Origin: Limnephilus marmoratus
Taxonomy: Eukaryota; Arthropoda; Insecta; Trichoptera; Limnephilidae
DNA: 64,000 bases
Direction of reading: 5' to 3'
Assembly (NCBI GenBank): GCA_917880885.1
Contig: OU862912.1
Coordinates: 49,587,117-49,651,116, forward strand
The notes under the pieces are model-generated. The model saw only the letters and a list, made by a program, of their open reading frames with translations. It made no database searches and was not told where the DNA came from. The first letter of the stretch is position 1. Each line of letters begins with the position of its first letter. The position numbers and the translations under genes were made by a program. Positions 20,533 through 31,993 of this stretch are shown in pieces.

Positions 20533-21127
20533 CAGGGGCGTGCACTCCATATAGGCACATAAGCACTGCCTACCCTACCGAATTTGTAAAACAAACATGT
20601 AAATAATATTATAATTTAAATTTTTTGCTAAAAATAAATACACACTTTCAAAAATAAGCGCGAAAAAACTAAGAAACTACGCGAGCGCCTCATCAAACGG
20701 CATACCACAGACGTGGCATAAACTGTAACTAGAAACTACACGCGCGCCCTCCGACTGCCTCACTAAAATGCGGCCTAAGCAGGAATTATTTCTGCTTGGA
20801 GCTCTCTTCATACAAGATATAATATCAATGTTTACGAAATGCACATAGCATAGAGTAGAACTGCCGTTTTGAATTTGCTTCGATGAGGTTTTTTGTGAGT
20901 ATTAGGCAGTGCTTTCTGGAGCAAAATTAGGAAATGGCAATCAGTGACGACAGTGACATCTGTTGTTATCTATTTCTATCAACAAGTTGTCTTACCAGCA
21001 GCAAGCACACTAGCGACAACTTGTACGAAGGGAGTTATTTGTAGCAAGTTTTTGTTTTAATTTATTTGAATCAATTCGGCGGTTTTCCTACTGCCTACCC
21101 TGATTCAAAACTCTGTGCACGCCACTG
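20533..21127. mobile_element. hAT-like non-autonomous element
   Basis: Ends CAGGGGCGTGCACTCC and (right, complement) CAGTGGCGTGCACAGAG, perfect 8-bp duplication CGTACAAC (20525-20532, 21128-21135). 595 bp with no transposase remnant identified. The CAGNG start and 8-bp duplication are typical of hAT. Confidence 0.88.
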
Positions 21128-21291
21128 CGTACAACCAAAATCGATATACTTATATCTGAAGGCATCTTGAGTGGAAATCCGCTGTAATATTTTTACTAAC
21201 AATAATTTCGACTCTCCGAAGAAGCACGCGTGAATAACAAAATACGACATACTTATAGGTTATACTTATAGGTTAGGTTAGGTTAGGTTGA

Positions 21292-21434
21292 GTTGTCAGG
21301 ATGAATTGTCGACGGATGAATTGTCGGCGGGATGAACTGTCGGCAGGATGAACTGTTGGAAGGATGAACTGTCGGCCGGATGAACTGTCGAAGGATGAAC
21401 TGTCGCCGGATGAATTGTCGTAGGATGAACTGTC
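21292..21434 (-). repeat. Minisatellite, inverted partner of 20354-20479
   Basis: Repeats of GGATGAACTGTCG(N) in reverse orientation relative to the first array, forming the right end of the MULE-like element. A short GGTTA repeat (21264-21288) precedes it. Confidence 0.85.
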
Positions 21435-21451
21435 ATGGAACCATATCCAAC

Positions 21452-22169
21452 AGATCACGTCTCTACTTGAAAAGCTAACATTTTTTTCAAACGAAGGAAG
21501 AAAAATGCTTTTATGAGGTGAAAATCATCAAACGTGATGTAAAAGCTTGTTACGCTATGTTATAACATTTCACCTTTTTTCATGGAAGCGTAAATTTGAT
21601 TTTGAATCGAAGAAACGTGTTTTCAGGGCACCATATCATAAACATTATCTGTTAACTGGTAAGGTATATTTTCACTAGCTGTTTTACACGGCCTGTTCCT
21701 CGTCGATCAAGTCTATGGAGCACCTTTTAAATTCACTGCGATTATTCAATCACAGATCCCGACACTACGGGGTGCTCTTTCAAAGGCCTTTATCAGGTTA
21801 AAATATAAAGTTGTTTCGATTTTCCCCAGTATAATTCTATAATCCATCCCTTGCCCACTTTCAGACTAAATTAGAATGGTAATTTTAATAACCTTGTTAG
21901 AACTTAAATTATTTTGGAGGTTGCTTTATTAAACCAGCGGTCGGCAAACTCATCAGCCCAACGAGCCAAATATCAGCTGTACAACGATTTGGTGCCAAAT
22001 TTATTGTTATCTTTTGTTTTATTCTTTAATTTCATTTACAATTTTCTTTATAACTTTATTTTTCACCTCTATTAATTAATTCTATTACAATTGGTGATGT
22101 GCTTTGCCGGTGTTACTAGGAGCTTCAGTGTCGAAAACCAGATAAAGGTTCACAAGGAAAGGTTTTTCC
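21452..22169. other. Sequence with one hAT-type terminus
   Basis: At 21945 CAGCGGTCGGCAAACTCATC is a classic hAT-type inverted-repeat end, followed by ~100 bp of the subterminal type. No matching right end is seen before the HP copy at 22170, so it is a fragment. The rest is unassigned. Confidence 0.45.
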
Positions 22170-22475
22170 GTGTCTTGGGGGCGGATGCGTCTGCCCACCA
22201 GCTGCATGGCAAACAGTGGTTGAGGAAGTCCCTTTGACTTCACCAGCCTTACTCTCTCAAAACATCGTCTTACACCGCAATGGGAGAGATTGATTCATAC
22301 GTTCGTCAATCCTGGTCAGACTGACCCCCGAATTACCCCTCATACTCTTTTCCTTCCCAGAACTACACCCCTATTTCCTTTCCTAAAAATATCCTCCACA
22401 CAGCATCCCAAAGATAACATAGACCCCGAGGGGAATTATTTTCCTGTGTGGAGCTAATGTAAAAAAATAATAAAT
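22170..22475 (+). mobile_element. HP retroposon, 5'-truncated
   Basis: Starts GTCTTGGGGGCGGATGCG, carries ACCGCAATGGGAGAGATT, ends with ATAGACCCCGAGGGGAATT and GTGTGGAGCTAATGTAAAAA. The right arm of the inner stem (CCTCAGGGCC) is deleted. Confidence 0.85.
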
Positions 22476-22637
22476 ACGGTTGAATGCATACAATAAAGCG
22501 TGTTATTCTTCAATCTATAGTTGTATGGAATTCCCGCACTATAAGAATCTTACTAAATCAAATAAAACAAATTATACTACTAAGTACCTAATTATAATAA
22601 TAATAATATGAATACAAACTGTTAATAAATAAAGACT

Positions 22638-22880
22638 TTAAAGTAATTCACAGCAATACTTCTTTCTGGCGTCCACGTCAAAGAGATCTAAGTACCAAGA
22701 TCGCATAAACTGTCCAGTTGATTTATTAATTACGCCCGGAGCAACATTGTACACGCGTCTTGTAGCCAATCTGTTTATCGGTGCAACTGACAGCGTGTAG
22801 GCGGCAACTGCAGCATTAGTTGATATTAATGCCAACGCCGTATTGTTAACTACAGATGGTTCGTTGCATTCAGAATGCAT
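22638..22880 (-). other. Unrecognised 80-codon open frame, possible terminal exon
   Basis: The minus strand reads MHSECNEPSVVNN, LALISTNAAVAAYTLS, RRVYNVAPGVINK and GQFMRSWYLDLFDVDARKKY, then CCELL and a stop. It does not match any transposon protein I know. An AG acceptor-like site (TTTAAAGCAG) lies directly before the ATG, so it could be the last exon of a host gene. No polyadenylation signal is obvious. Function unknown. Confidence 0.3.
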
Positions 22881-23020
22881 CTGCTTTAAATATCGAAGAT
22901 GCTGATACGATAAACATGATACCCCCTCGTGAAAACATTGAACTATATTTTAAGGTTTACAACCAATTTTGTCTGGTACGAGTTCAATGAAAATGTTGGT
23001 GATAAAATATCATAAGTTAT

Positions 23021-23650
23021 ACTATAACTAACTAACTAACCATCACGCCGTTTCCCCGCAGGGGTAGGCAGAGAGGACGGACCTCCAAACAACTCGATCT
23101 TGGCACACACTCCTTGCCACGTTCACATTCATACATCGTCACATACGTGCTCTTCTATTATTCCGACTTTTCACATGGCCCGACTCAAGTATCTGATTCA
23201 CTTGGTCATGCCATGTCTTCCTCGGGCGTCCCCGACTTCTTCTACCATTCACATTTGCGTCATATATTCTCCTTACACTCCTTTCCTCGTTCTTCGTTCT
23301 ACATGCCCAAACCATCTAAGCGTCCCTTTCTTAATCTTACTCATTACGCTTACATCAGCCTTGCATTCTTCGCGGATCTCCAGATTTCTCACACGATCGT
23401 ACATGGTTTTACAACACATACGCCTCAGGGATCTCTTCTCTACAGCATTCAGTCTACTTTCATCCTTCCTCTGCCAGTTCCATACCTCACTGCCATACAT
23501 CAGGGAAGGTACCAGCACTCCATTATGGACGGCTAACTTCGCTTATTTGGACAGTATTTTGTTAGCGCCAACGGCGTTCAGTCCTCCACTAATAGAGTTG
23601 CCTGCATTTACCCTTCTTTCGATATCTCTTATCAGCCTTCCCATCTCTCG
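23021..23650 (-). pseudogene. LINE C-terminal fragment with GTTA tail (copy 2)
   Basis: The longest of three GTTA-tailed copies. The minus strand reads VPSLMYGSEVWNWQRKDES, NAVEKRSLRRMCCKTMYDRV, DVSVMSKIKKGTLRWFGHVE and then GRRSRGRPRKTWHDQ-like sequence broken by frameshifts. This is the connection and tail region of a non-LTR reverse transcriptase. An 8-bp duplication TAAGTTAT (23013-23020, 23651-23658) is the likely target repeat. Confidence 0.85.
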
Positions 23651-24029
23651 TAAGTTATTTAAAGATATCAGAATCGAAAGTGATAATATTGTGATATAAT
23701 AAAAAAAATGTATTTACTTGTATATTCTACTACTGAAAACACTTGAAAGGTGATCTCTGATATCTTTTTGTGCTTTTCCTGTCTGAAACTTGTAGGTCAA
23801 CGCAACATTTTCAGCTGGTAACAAAAATTCAGATTAGAAATATCTATTTTACTGTCAAAGGCGAAACTACATCATGTGTGTCAAACATTTTTCAAAAAAT
23901 CTTTCAATTATTATCTACATAATTTTTAATTTGAATCGATAAATCTATTAATTAGTAAGACGATAATTGTAATTAAAAATAATAATAATTTAGTATTAAC
24001 CACTTTTAATGTTTAGATTATTTTTGAAC

Positions 24030-24520
24030 ATTCACCCCACACAGGAGGCCCTGAGGAAAATAATTTCCCTCAGGGCCTATGTCATCTGAGATGCCATGTG
24101 GAGGGTCTTTTTGAGAGGAAAGAATGAACATTGGTCTTGAAGAGACCCATGTTGTAGGAAGGAGGAAACACAAAGCCGGTAAATCGTTCCACAGCCGAGC
24201 CGTTGAACTCAAGAACGAGTCGAAGAAGCGACCAGTTCTCACGTGACAAATGTCAACCGTGTATATATGTTGGGCACGCGTTTGGCGTGTTTCCCGACTA
24301 TGCACCGGTGCCGAAGGGATCAATGAAGCTAGTTCCTCGGAGCACCTTCCATTGAAATACCGGTAGAATAAGATAGCATTCCCACCCGACGGCTGTGCTC
24401 TAAAGATTGCAATCCGTTTATTAAATTAGGAGAATCTATCAGACGGACCGCCAGTTTCCGCACAGAATCGAGGTTTTTTTTCAGGTAGTTTGGCGCTCCA
24501 GATCAGAGGTGGCTGCCAAA
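24030..24520 (-). pseudogene. LINE tail carrying the HP-type 3' end (copy 1)
   Basis: The minus strand encodes IPSAPVHSRETRQTRAQHIY, VDICHVRTGRFFDSF, STARLWNDLPALC and TTWVSSRPMFI, the C-terminal tail of a CR1/Jockey-type reverse transcriptase. Its 3' end contains the same stems as HP (GGCCCTGAGG/CCTCAGGGCC inside CACACAG). Upstream coding (24330-24520) is frameshifted. This copy links HP to a coding LINE. Confidence 0.8.
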
Positions 24521-24584
24521 TTCACTAGTGGGGCGCACTTGTGATTTGTTAGCAGTTATTAGCAGAGGCTAACTTAACTCTGGC

Positions 24585-25010
24585 TTTTTTTTTTTTTTTT
24601 TTTTACAGTGAATACCGCACAAGAATCTCAACTGCTCCCGTCTGGAGCCAGTGAGACTTTGGCATCCCCAATTGGGGTATGTTGTGAGGCTGAAGGTAGC
24701 GGTGAGGGGAAGGAGGTGGGGAAGAGGAAGGTTGGGAAGTACCTGGCTATTCAGATCTGGTCACTAAACACGGCTAAAGCCATTTTCAAGCAACGTTTCA
24801 ATTCTGAATGGTGGTCTTACACCAGGGCGATACTGATAGTATCTTCCACTCTGGAACATGCCGCAAATATACTATATATTATTTTAAATGAATTAATTGT
24901 GAAATAACACAAATTAATCAAATAAAATTTATTTGCGCATGCCGGGTTCGAACCCGCGATCTCCGGAATGTGAGTCAAGAGTCTTAGCCACTGGACTACG
25001 GAGGTCGTCA
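24585..25010 (-). mobile_element. tS SINE, full length
   Basis: Minus strand, in order: tRNA-like head (GTAGTCCAGTGGCTAAGAC as the A-box region; GGGTTCGAACCC B box at 24944-24955), AT-rich linker, CCAGAGTGGAAGATAC, TTCAGAATTGAAACG, a CT-rich block and a poly-A (T-run 24585-24604). Transcription would be from the internal polymerase III promoter and mobility would depend on a LINE. The head resembles a tRNA but lacks a proper acceptor stem, so it is not a tRNA gene. Confidence 0.9.
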
Positions 25011-25510
25011 TTTGATGGAGCCGACATGTTTGTGGGTTCTCGATACGGAATTCTAGACATCTGTGATCCGTCAATGCTCATCCGTCATGCCAGCCCACAA
25101 GTTCAATAAATATCATGATATTTGATAAATATTGACGGATCACAATAAATATTTGATGTGTAGGGTTCGCCATTAGATTTTACTTAATATTAAATTACAA
25201 ACGTAGACTTGAAGAGGGAGAAGGAATGATAATTATAACTTGCATACAGACTAAGGTAACGGTAGATTCAAGAATATTATGTCCCTGATTGAATCCTGAT
25301 ACCATAAGTTATAATTATGCCAACCGCAGCCGGAGCATCAGCAAACAGCCAGTTGCTGTTTCCAATTCTGTTCCTGTGCCAATTCCGATAATCCAAATAG
25401 ACATCTCGATGCATCCGACTGGCATTGCAACTTGACTGCAACACATCTTTTCACATTCAACCTAGCGATTGGCTTTACAATTATTTATTTATTTACAACA
25501 TCAGCTTTTA

Positions 25511-25907
25511 CAATTTGGGAGGCGGGTATTGGTACCATCGCCCCGGAATCATTTATTGGATATCCAACACAACTGTCGTAGGTCGCTCAAAGTGGTGGAT
25601 CATGTGGTGAGGTTTGTCGAGGACTTGGCGGCGGATGCGTTTGCCCACCTACTGCGTGCGGGGGTAGGATCGAGAGAGACTGATTGAGGGAGGCTTTTTG
25701 ACCTCTACAGTCAGACTCTCTCGACCCATCAACTTGCGCCGCAGTGCGAGGAATCGCTTCGTACGTCCGTCACTCCTAGGCACATTAACCCGCGAACTTT
25801 CTCTCCTTCCCTTTTCTAGAGGGATCCTACAAGAGACATCCCCAGGGATGACAAAGACCCTGCGGGAATTTTTTTCAGGGCCTCCTATGAGGAATTAATG
25901 TAAAAAC
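25511..25907 (+). mobile_element. HP retroposon, full length
   Basis: Runs from CAATTTGGGAGGCGGG to GGGCCTCCTATGAGGAATTAATGTAAAAA. The outer tail stem has lost pairing (CTACAAGAGACATCCCC), as has the inner (GACCCTGCGGG). Several C-to-T type changes suggest an old copy. Confidence 0.85.
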
Positions 25908-28139
25908 AAACGTAGGTGCATAGTAAAGCGACACCGCCTCACTATCGTGATAGCAATACGAATGATTCATCAGACGCAGCAACAGAACTGATTTTATGGA
26001 ATATATATAAGATTGAATGACCACAGTTACTTACTCTACATTATGCTGGGTATACATGCACGAACACGAAAGTGAGCCGAGACTCGGATTATGGGAAAGG
26101 AACGAAGCAACGGCAAACGGCGCGAAACCCTCTTGCGGTTGTTTAAACTCAGCATTATACAAGCAAACTTGGTGGAGGGGATCGTTTTGCCCGTGCTCCG
26201 TCCTAGGTGGTTTTTGGAGCTGGATTCTAAGTAGGTAGGCAATAGGAACTATCACCGTGGAAGTGATACTGGTAATAAGCGAACGCAGGAATGGCCAAAT
26301 AAAACAACTGCGCAATACGGGAGCGAAAAATTAAGTAAACGAAATACGAGAAAATTTATGTCCAAATTATGTCAAAAATAAATGTCTCAAAAAATATCTG
26401 GTACAATACTCATTCAATTATAACGCAGAAAAACTTGTAGTGAATTAAACAAAGTGTTGTGATGTTTTCTGGGTTACTAGAAGGATATTTAAAAATGTTG
26501 TATTAATGTACCGAACCCTTGTTATTATATACCATGTTGAATTTTTAAGACACGGACAAGTGTAAATAATATTAGTGGCGAAGCATCCGAATATTCTTTT
26601 CGCATTATCTCAAAACAAATGTGTTTGAAGATGTCTGGCTAATCAAAATGATGATCGATATAATGAATTTGAAGCTTCGAACCGTCATTCATTATTCGAA
26701 ATAAGACCAAGTTAGAATACCCATGAGTAGAGCAGAAGATAATATGCCTTCTACATTATGAAGTCCACGAAGAATATACTAGAAGTCCTGCGTCTGACCC
26801 ATTTAGCTTGGCTACTAGACGACAGAGTTTATCATCGCACAGAGCTCAGAGCGCCGTAGGTAGACAGGGCCTGGCGGCGCAGACGGGAGGAGGGGAATGG
26901 GAAAGAGATAGAGGAACAAGAGCAGTGAGCTTCACGCTCAACATCTACTATCGGCGCAACTTCTGTTCTGATAGCAATCGGACGTCCTGTTAACTTGTGA
27001 AAGCGTACATATGCGAACTTCTATGCCGATTCAGAAGAGGGTTTAATACTGTGCCTATTCATATTTACATTTCTCAATAATTAAGGTCACGCCTTTTCGT
27101 TTTAAAGAAAGTTCTACAATTATTGTGTTTTTTGTATGTTTGTGATTTTTAGATTGAGAAACAGAAAACAGTGAAAAAAGTTAAATATTAAAAAAGATTA
27201 TTCCAGTTTAATAATAAAACAATATACAGAATCAAAGGGTTACTTTGAAACAAGTACTTGCAAAGTAAGCATAAAAATGTAAAGAATAAGTAATAACATC
27301 AAGAAAATATTATTTTTGTGGTGTATTATAATTAGATAAGAAAATGAAATAACTGATATAAAGGGGAAAATGATAGATAATAATTATTATTATTATTATC
27401 ACAAGAAACAATGTAAAAGTTGTAAAATGTAAAATTAATGTTCATTTTTAACTTATAAAGCAACACTTTAAAAGGCAGGTTCAATGTTTTTAACGAATAT
27501 TTTAACAACAACGATTACTTACACGTATTGATATTAGCTAGTTTTTATCATAAAATGAAAACATGATTCGATGACATCTTTAAAAATGTTTAAAGTTGAA
27601 TGTCATTGTCGCGAGTAATACTCAATCGTGCATTTATGGTAAACATTATATTCAGTGTAAAAGACCAGAAAAGATGAAGAAAAAAAAATCACTCCACCCT
27701 ATTTAGAATTTAGAATTCCGTTATCCCTACAAGTTTAACCATTGACCTTATACTACATAAGAAGAAACGCAAAATTTGATTGACCTTCGATAAAATCTTC
27801 AGGTGGCGCGGTTAACCTTAAATTTACAAAAAAAAACTATAATTTTACGTCGCTTTTTTTTATTTTTTAGCTCCCTTCGAAAAGAAATATTAAAATTACT
27901 TTTGTTATTATTATTAATGGTGGCAAATTTTGGACTATTTGTTCCTCGCTCATGCAAATCTTTCTCGATGCCACACTTATTACACCAAAAAATGCCCATC
28001 ACAAGAAAATATAATGTCATATCCTGTTTTAAAGGCTCCTATTTGTTGAGATATGAAACGGAAATTACACTAGGTCTGCGCTCATTGGTCGCTTTGATTA
28101 TGACCTCACTGTTCAAGTATTGGCTGAGATTCTTTTGGT
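25908..28139. other. Unassigned sequence, 2.2 kb
   Basis: No gene is supported. It holds a few overlapping open frames (26017-26315 both strands) without recognisable features, a GC-balanced patch (26800-26990) and an ATT microsatellite (27380-27398). Confidence 0.35.
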
Positions 28140-28302
28140 AAAGTTTCGCTTCTACCGCTTGTAAACTGCACTGGATTTTTTTATCTATTGTACTTTATTT
28201 TTTATTATTTCTTTCTCATGTTCAAAATTATCCCTAATGTTAAAGTCATACTATCTATATTTGTGTAAAAGCCCTCAGGGTATAAAATTAAATAAATAAA
28301 AT
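28140..28302 (+). mobile_element. Probable LINE 3' UTR fragment
   Basis: Ends TTGTGTAAAAGCCCTCAGGG then TATAAAATTAAATAAATAAA. A very similar ending (GTTGTGTAAAAGCCC ... AATAAATAAAT) is at 53813-53848, indicating a shared LINE 3' end. No coding part is seen. Confidence 0.5.
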
Positions 28303-28979
28303 AGGCAGGTACTTCATCGCTTCTCTGAATTCTTCACACAATCAGTTCAAATTTTGAAAATCACACAGGTCAATTCAACGCAATTTCAAACGCAGGACGC
28401 ACAGACAACCAAAATTAGTATTTTTTTGAAGATGACAACATGATGCTTATCAGAATTAAACGAGGATATTTTACGTAAAAATGAGAAGAATAAATTATTA
28501 TTTTCACAGAACAAGAAAGTTTTTAATATTGTTTGGTTGGACAGAAAAAAAAATATTGCGAAGGCATCTTGGAGGTATCATTGTACTAATAATTTCGAGT
28601 AGAGAGTACTCGCAAAAAACTCAACTTTATTTGGCAAATATGAAAAATACAAATGACACAACATCGAGCTCACTAAAGCACAACTGACGTAAGTACGACG
28701 GCCATTAACAGCTTAAAAGCTTTCATTTATCAGTCTGCAAGATTGAGGGGGACTGAACAGATTAAACTTTGCCACACACGAAAGATATATTCGTATAATT
28801 TAACCACATAATTTATTTATTTTTACAGGTTCTCCATAAAACAGTTATACACTAAAATATTATGGAGAAGATTACAAAATTTAAAAGAAAAAGAAGTGCA
28901 CGGGGGGCAGTTTTACTATGTTGTGACGTGTGTATGTCAAAAGATATTTACCGAACTCTCCGTAGGTGACATTGAAGAT
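28303..28979. other. Unassigned sequence
   Basis: AT-rich with no recognised feature. Confidence 0.35.
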
Positions 28980-29379
28980 GTCGATGCTTGACTCACAATC
29001 CGGAGGTCGCGGGTTCGAACCCGGCATGCGCAAATAAATTTTATTTGATTAATTTGTGTTATTTCACAATTAATTCATTTAAAAAATAATATATAGTATA
29101 TTTGCGGCATGTTCCAGAGTGGAAGATACTATCAGTATCGCCCTGGTGTAAGACCACCATTCAGAATTGAAACGTTGCTTGAAAATGGCTTTAGCCGTGT
29201 TTGGTGACCAGATCTGAATAGCCAGGTACTTCCCAACCTTCCTCTACCCCACCTCCTTCCCCTCCACACTACATTCAGCCTCACAACATACCCCAATTGG
29301 GGATGCCATAGTCTCACTGGCTCCAGACGGGAGCAGTTGAGATTCTTGTGCGGTATTCACTGTAAAAAAAAAAAAAAAA
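28980..29379 (+). mobile_element. tS SINE, near full length
   Basis: GGGTTCGAACCC B box at 29011-29022 with degraded A-box side (CTTGACTCACAATCCGG), then the complete family body and poly-A (29364-29379). Very close in sequence to the copy at 24585, so both are recent. Confidence 0.9.
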
Positions 29380-29449
29380 GTTGAGTTTCTCTGTTTAATG
29401 CCGCATTTTGACATGAAGTTCTCGCTATTGGAGCATAAAAAAGTGCGTG

Positions 29450-29910
29450 GGAGAAGACGCCACGATTAGTTTTCAAATCTAAAAGTTAACCACAAAATAA
29501 TTCAATTGTATACCTTTGTAAAACCAAAGTTTCCAATGGCAATTTGAAAAATAAAAAAAATTGGGAATTTTGAATTAATTTTTTTTACATGAAACGACAA
29601 AAAGTTAGTTGACGATAACGTTTATAGTACAATAACCCTATAAAATGTGTGTTTTTTTTCGTTATCACTAATTTTAGTTCAAAAAAATTTAAGGTGAGCC
29701 ATTTTTAAAAATTGTAAGTTTGCCACCTTACTTTTATTTTTCAAAAATTATATGTTCATTTCAAATTATAAAATTTGAAAGCGTATTTCATCACCTTTTA
29801 AAAACAGTTTTTAGTTTTAGGATGCGTTTAGAAATATTCCATTTATTTGGTTTTTATTGCAAAGCGGAAATAATTTGAATTCCGACAAAATGGGCCCGAG
29901 GACTGAGGGG
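29450..29910 (-). mobile_element. piggyBac-like MITE (TTAA duplication), copy 3
   Basis: Ends ...CCCGAGGACTGAGGGG/TTAA at 29911. The interior matches copies 1 and 2 (TTTCAAATCTAAAAGTTAACC, AAAACAGTTTTTAG). It lacks the LINE and Helitron insertions of the others and so is the empty reference. The left end is less certain. Confidence 0.65.
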
Positions 29911-29917
29911 TTAAAGA

Positions 29918-30459
29918 TGCGCCTGTAATATCTATGCTTGTTTGAGAATCCAATAATACACAACTTAAGAATGTATTGAATGAACCTAGAATCATTGATG
30001 TAAAATAAACGCCTAGATTTCATTAAATATATAGACCCACCTAAAAAGTAAAGAGTCCACCATTTTGCATTGCAAATTATGCATGTCCTATGCACATTAC
30101 TCGCGCAGGAAAAGGTTTACCCAGTGAGATACACACCGCTTATCTAAGGTCAACCACGGTGAAGGTTACCGCAACAATGCAGCGAGGTTGATAAAAAACA
30201 CATACGAATCCAGTTTAAACTCGCATTAAATATTCAACCAGTAACAATGTAAGCACACACCTTTCTCACTAATAACACAGTAGTAAAATAATATTGAACA
30301 CGGCCTTTCACGGTCTTTTACGTGGTTAAAATTTATTTATAAGCATTGTAACAGCTAGGTAGTTGTTTTGATCTGAGATTTAATTAATTTATTTTTTAAA
30401 GTACAGGAAAAATAATAATTTTAATGCCGGTCGTATCTGCAAATCAGCTTTATGTTCAC
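29918..30459. other. Unassigned sequence
   Basis: No gene or repeat recognised. Confidence 0.35.
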
Positions 30460-31150
30460 GATAATATATATTTTTCTTTATTCACAAAAAGATACATAAT
30501 TTACAATAAATTTTACACAATAATTAATTACATAATATATGCATTTGATTTACCCCCATAAATAAGCAGGGCTTGTATGTATGGAGGGTGTTATTATATT
30601 GGTTTAATTATTTTATTTTTTTTATTCAGTGTAAATTATCTGTATAATTTAAAAAAAATTTATGTTACTGTTCATGTTTCTGATTTTTTCAGGTAGTAAA
30701 TTAAAAAATTTAACTCCGAGATTTAACTGTCCTATTTTTTTTTTACATTTTGGAGTAGGAAGTATTGACGTTTGTCTAAGATTTCTGTTATTTTTAAAGC
30801 GTGAAACTCTATTTTGAATATTATCTTTATAAATTTGTAATGTTGCATGATAAAAGTATAATGCACTTAATTTTCTGACCTTAAATTGTTTGAATAACAG
30901 TTCTGATGAATATGAGTAGGGTTTTTTTTATGTTTTTATTATTAGTTTTTGTCATATGTAAATTGTTTGTTTGATTTGTATATGTACCGCCCCATCCTAT
31001 AATGCCGTATTGTATAATTGATTGACAGAAAGCGAAGTATGTGGTTCTAAGTAATTTTTCGTTTAAAATATCTGTTAAAACATCTAAATATATGTTAGTT
31101 TCCTTATTCTGTTGTTCATAATATTTATGTGCGGGGACCATTTTAAACAT
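30460..31150 (-). pseudogene. LINE reverse-transcriptase tail with 3' UTR
   Basis: The minus strand reads NEKLLRTTYFAFCQSIIQYG, IIGWGGTYTNQTNNLH, then (shifted) NRVSRFKNNRNLRQTSILPT, GQLNLGVKFFNLLPEKIRN and a stop near 30640. The YFAFCQSIIQYGIIGWGG segment is the conserved post-catalytic region of Jockey/CR1-type LINE polymerases. One or more frameshifts. The AT-rich part to 30460 is taken as 3' UTR. Confidence 0.75.
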
Positions 31151-31214
31151 TTTATTATTGTACGAAGAAGTTTATTGCTCCTGAACCAAATATTCTCCGA
31201 TATCGCCGTATTTA

Positions 31215-31530
31215 AGTATGATGGGTGGGTAGGAATCTGTGGTTAATGTTTCCAGGAGTGACGGACATATGGATCCATCCCTTCTAGTGCGGTGCAAGAT
31301 GTTGGGTTGTCCGGCTGGAGAGGCCTAGGTTAGGTCTCGCTCAACAAGTCTTTACCAAATCCGGCCCGCCACGCAGTAGGTGGGCAAACGCTTTCACGGC
31401 CAAGACCTAGAAAAATCTCGTTCCATGAACCAGGGTACCCCTGCTAAATCATCAAACGTGGCGAACCATTTCTACCTACGGTAGAAATGTTTGTTACCCA
31501 ATAAATGGTTCCCGGGGCGGCGCGGTACTT
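31215..31530 (-). mobile_element. HP retroposon, 3'-incomplete
   Basis: Minus-strand copy with the 5' end (GGTTCCCGGGGCGGC) and body (GGCCCGCCACGCAGTAGG, AAGACCTAGAAAAATC) but no tail stems. It stops at ATGGGTGGGTAGGAATCTG. Losing a 3' end while keeping a 5' end implies a later deletion, not the usual 5' truncation. Confidence 0.8.
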
Positions 31531-31628
31531 TGAAAGAATCTCTCCCCATTGAGGCGATCACCACTGCCACTGAATTCAAAATATATTTTTTTAATATTAT
31601 ATGTACATAACGTAATTTTTATATAATA

Positions 31629-31991
31629 CAGGGTGTCCACAGTGTTTCACTTCGGGGGGTGATTCTACATGATGGTAGGAGTAAAAAAGATTAACAACTT
31701 TTCAGAATTTCTAACATTTTTTCCCATACAAAAAGACGTACCTACTAAAAATCCTTAGTGTGAGGTACGATCTTAATTGCTGAGTGCTCGCCGGGCACGA
31801 TTGTGGCAACATTGGATGGTTGTGATTGGCCCGTATCGTAACAGCAGAAAATAATAAAGCTGGCCGCACACGCCGGTCTAATTTTATCTTTTTACCACAA
31901 AACTACCCCTAAAAGTTATTTATCTCTTTTACTTATAATATCATGTATAATCACCACCCGAAGTTAATGCACTTTACCCCCGGATATCCTG
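31629..31991. mobile_element. Tc1/mariner-like MITE
   Basis: About 85-bp inverted ends, CAGGGTGTCCACAGTG left and (right, complement) CAGGATATCCGGGGG, with TTCGGGTGGTGATTATAC-type inner blocks. Flanked by TA on both sides (31627-31628, 31992-31993). 363 bp. TA duplication and CAGGGTGTCC ends are common for Tc1/mariner-derived MITEs in insects. Confidence 0.7.
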
Positions 31992-31993
31992 TA

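Larger units (their letters stand above)
20346..21442. mobile_element. MULE-like element with minisatellite ends
   Basis: Ends GGTGACCCGACAATTCGTCC and (right, complement) GGTTCCATGACAGTTCATCC, flanked by a perfect 9-bp duplication ATATCCAAC (20337-20345, 21443-21451). The GGTGAC/GGTTCCATG termini match those of the small MULE-like MITEs at 12916, 19547 and 62106. Inverted minisatellite arrays sit inside each end. A hAT element (20533-21127) is nested between them. No transposase is visible. Confidence 0.8.

Noticed and set aside
20317..20562. Arginine/glutamine/phenylalanine-repeat protein
   Set aside because: The frame is created by the 16-18 bp minisatellite; no start context or neighbouring exons.
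21264..21288. Insect telomeric repeat (TTAGG)n
   Set aside because: Only about three GGTTA units inside a transposon; far too short and interstitial.
23100..23699. 199-codon plus-strand protein rich in Ser, Leu and Ile
   Set aside because: It is the antisense of a LINE reverse-transcriptase tail, whose minus-strand reading has recognisable motifs.
24944..25010. tRNA gene
   Set aside because: It has an A-box region and a B box but no pairing acceptor stem and is part of a repeated SINE body with poly-A.
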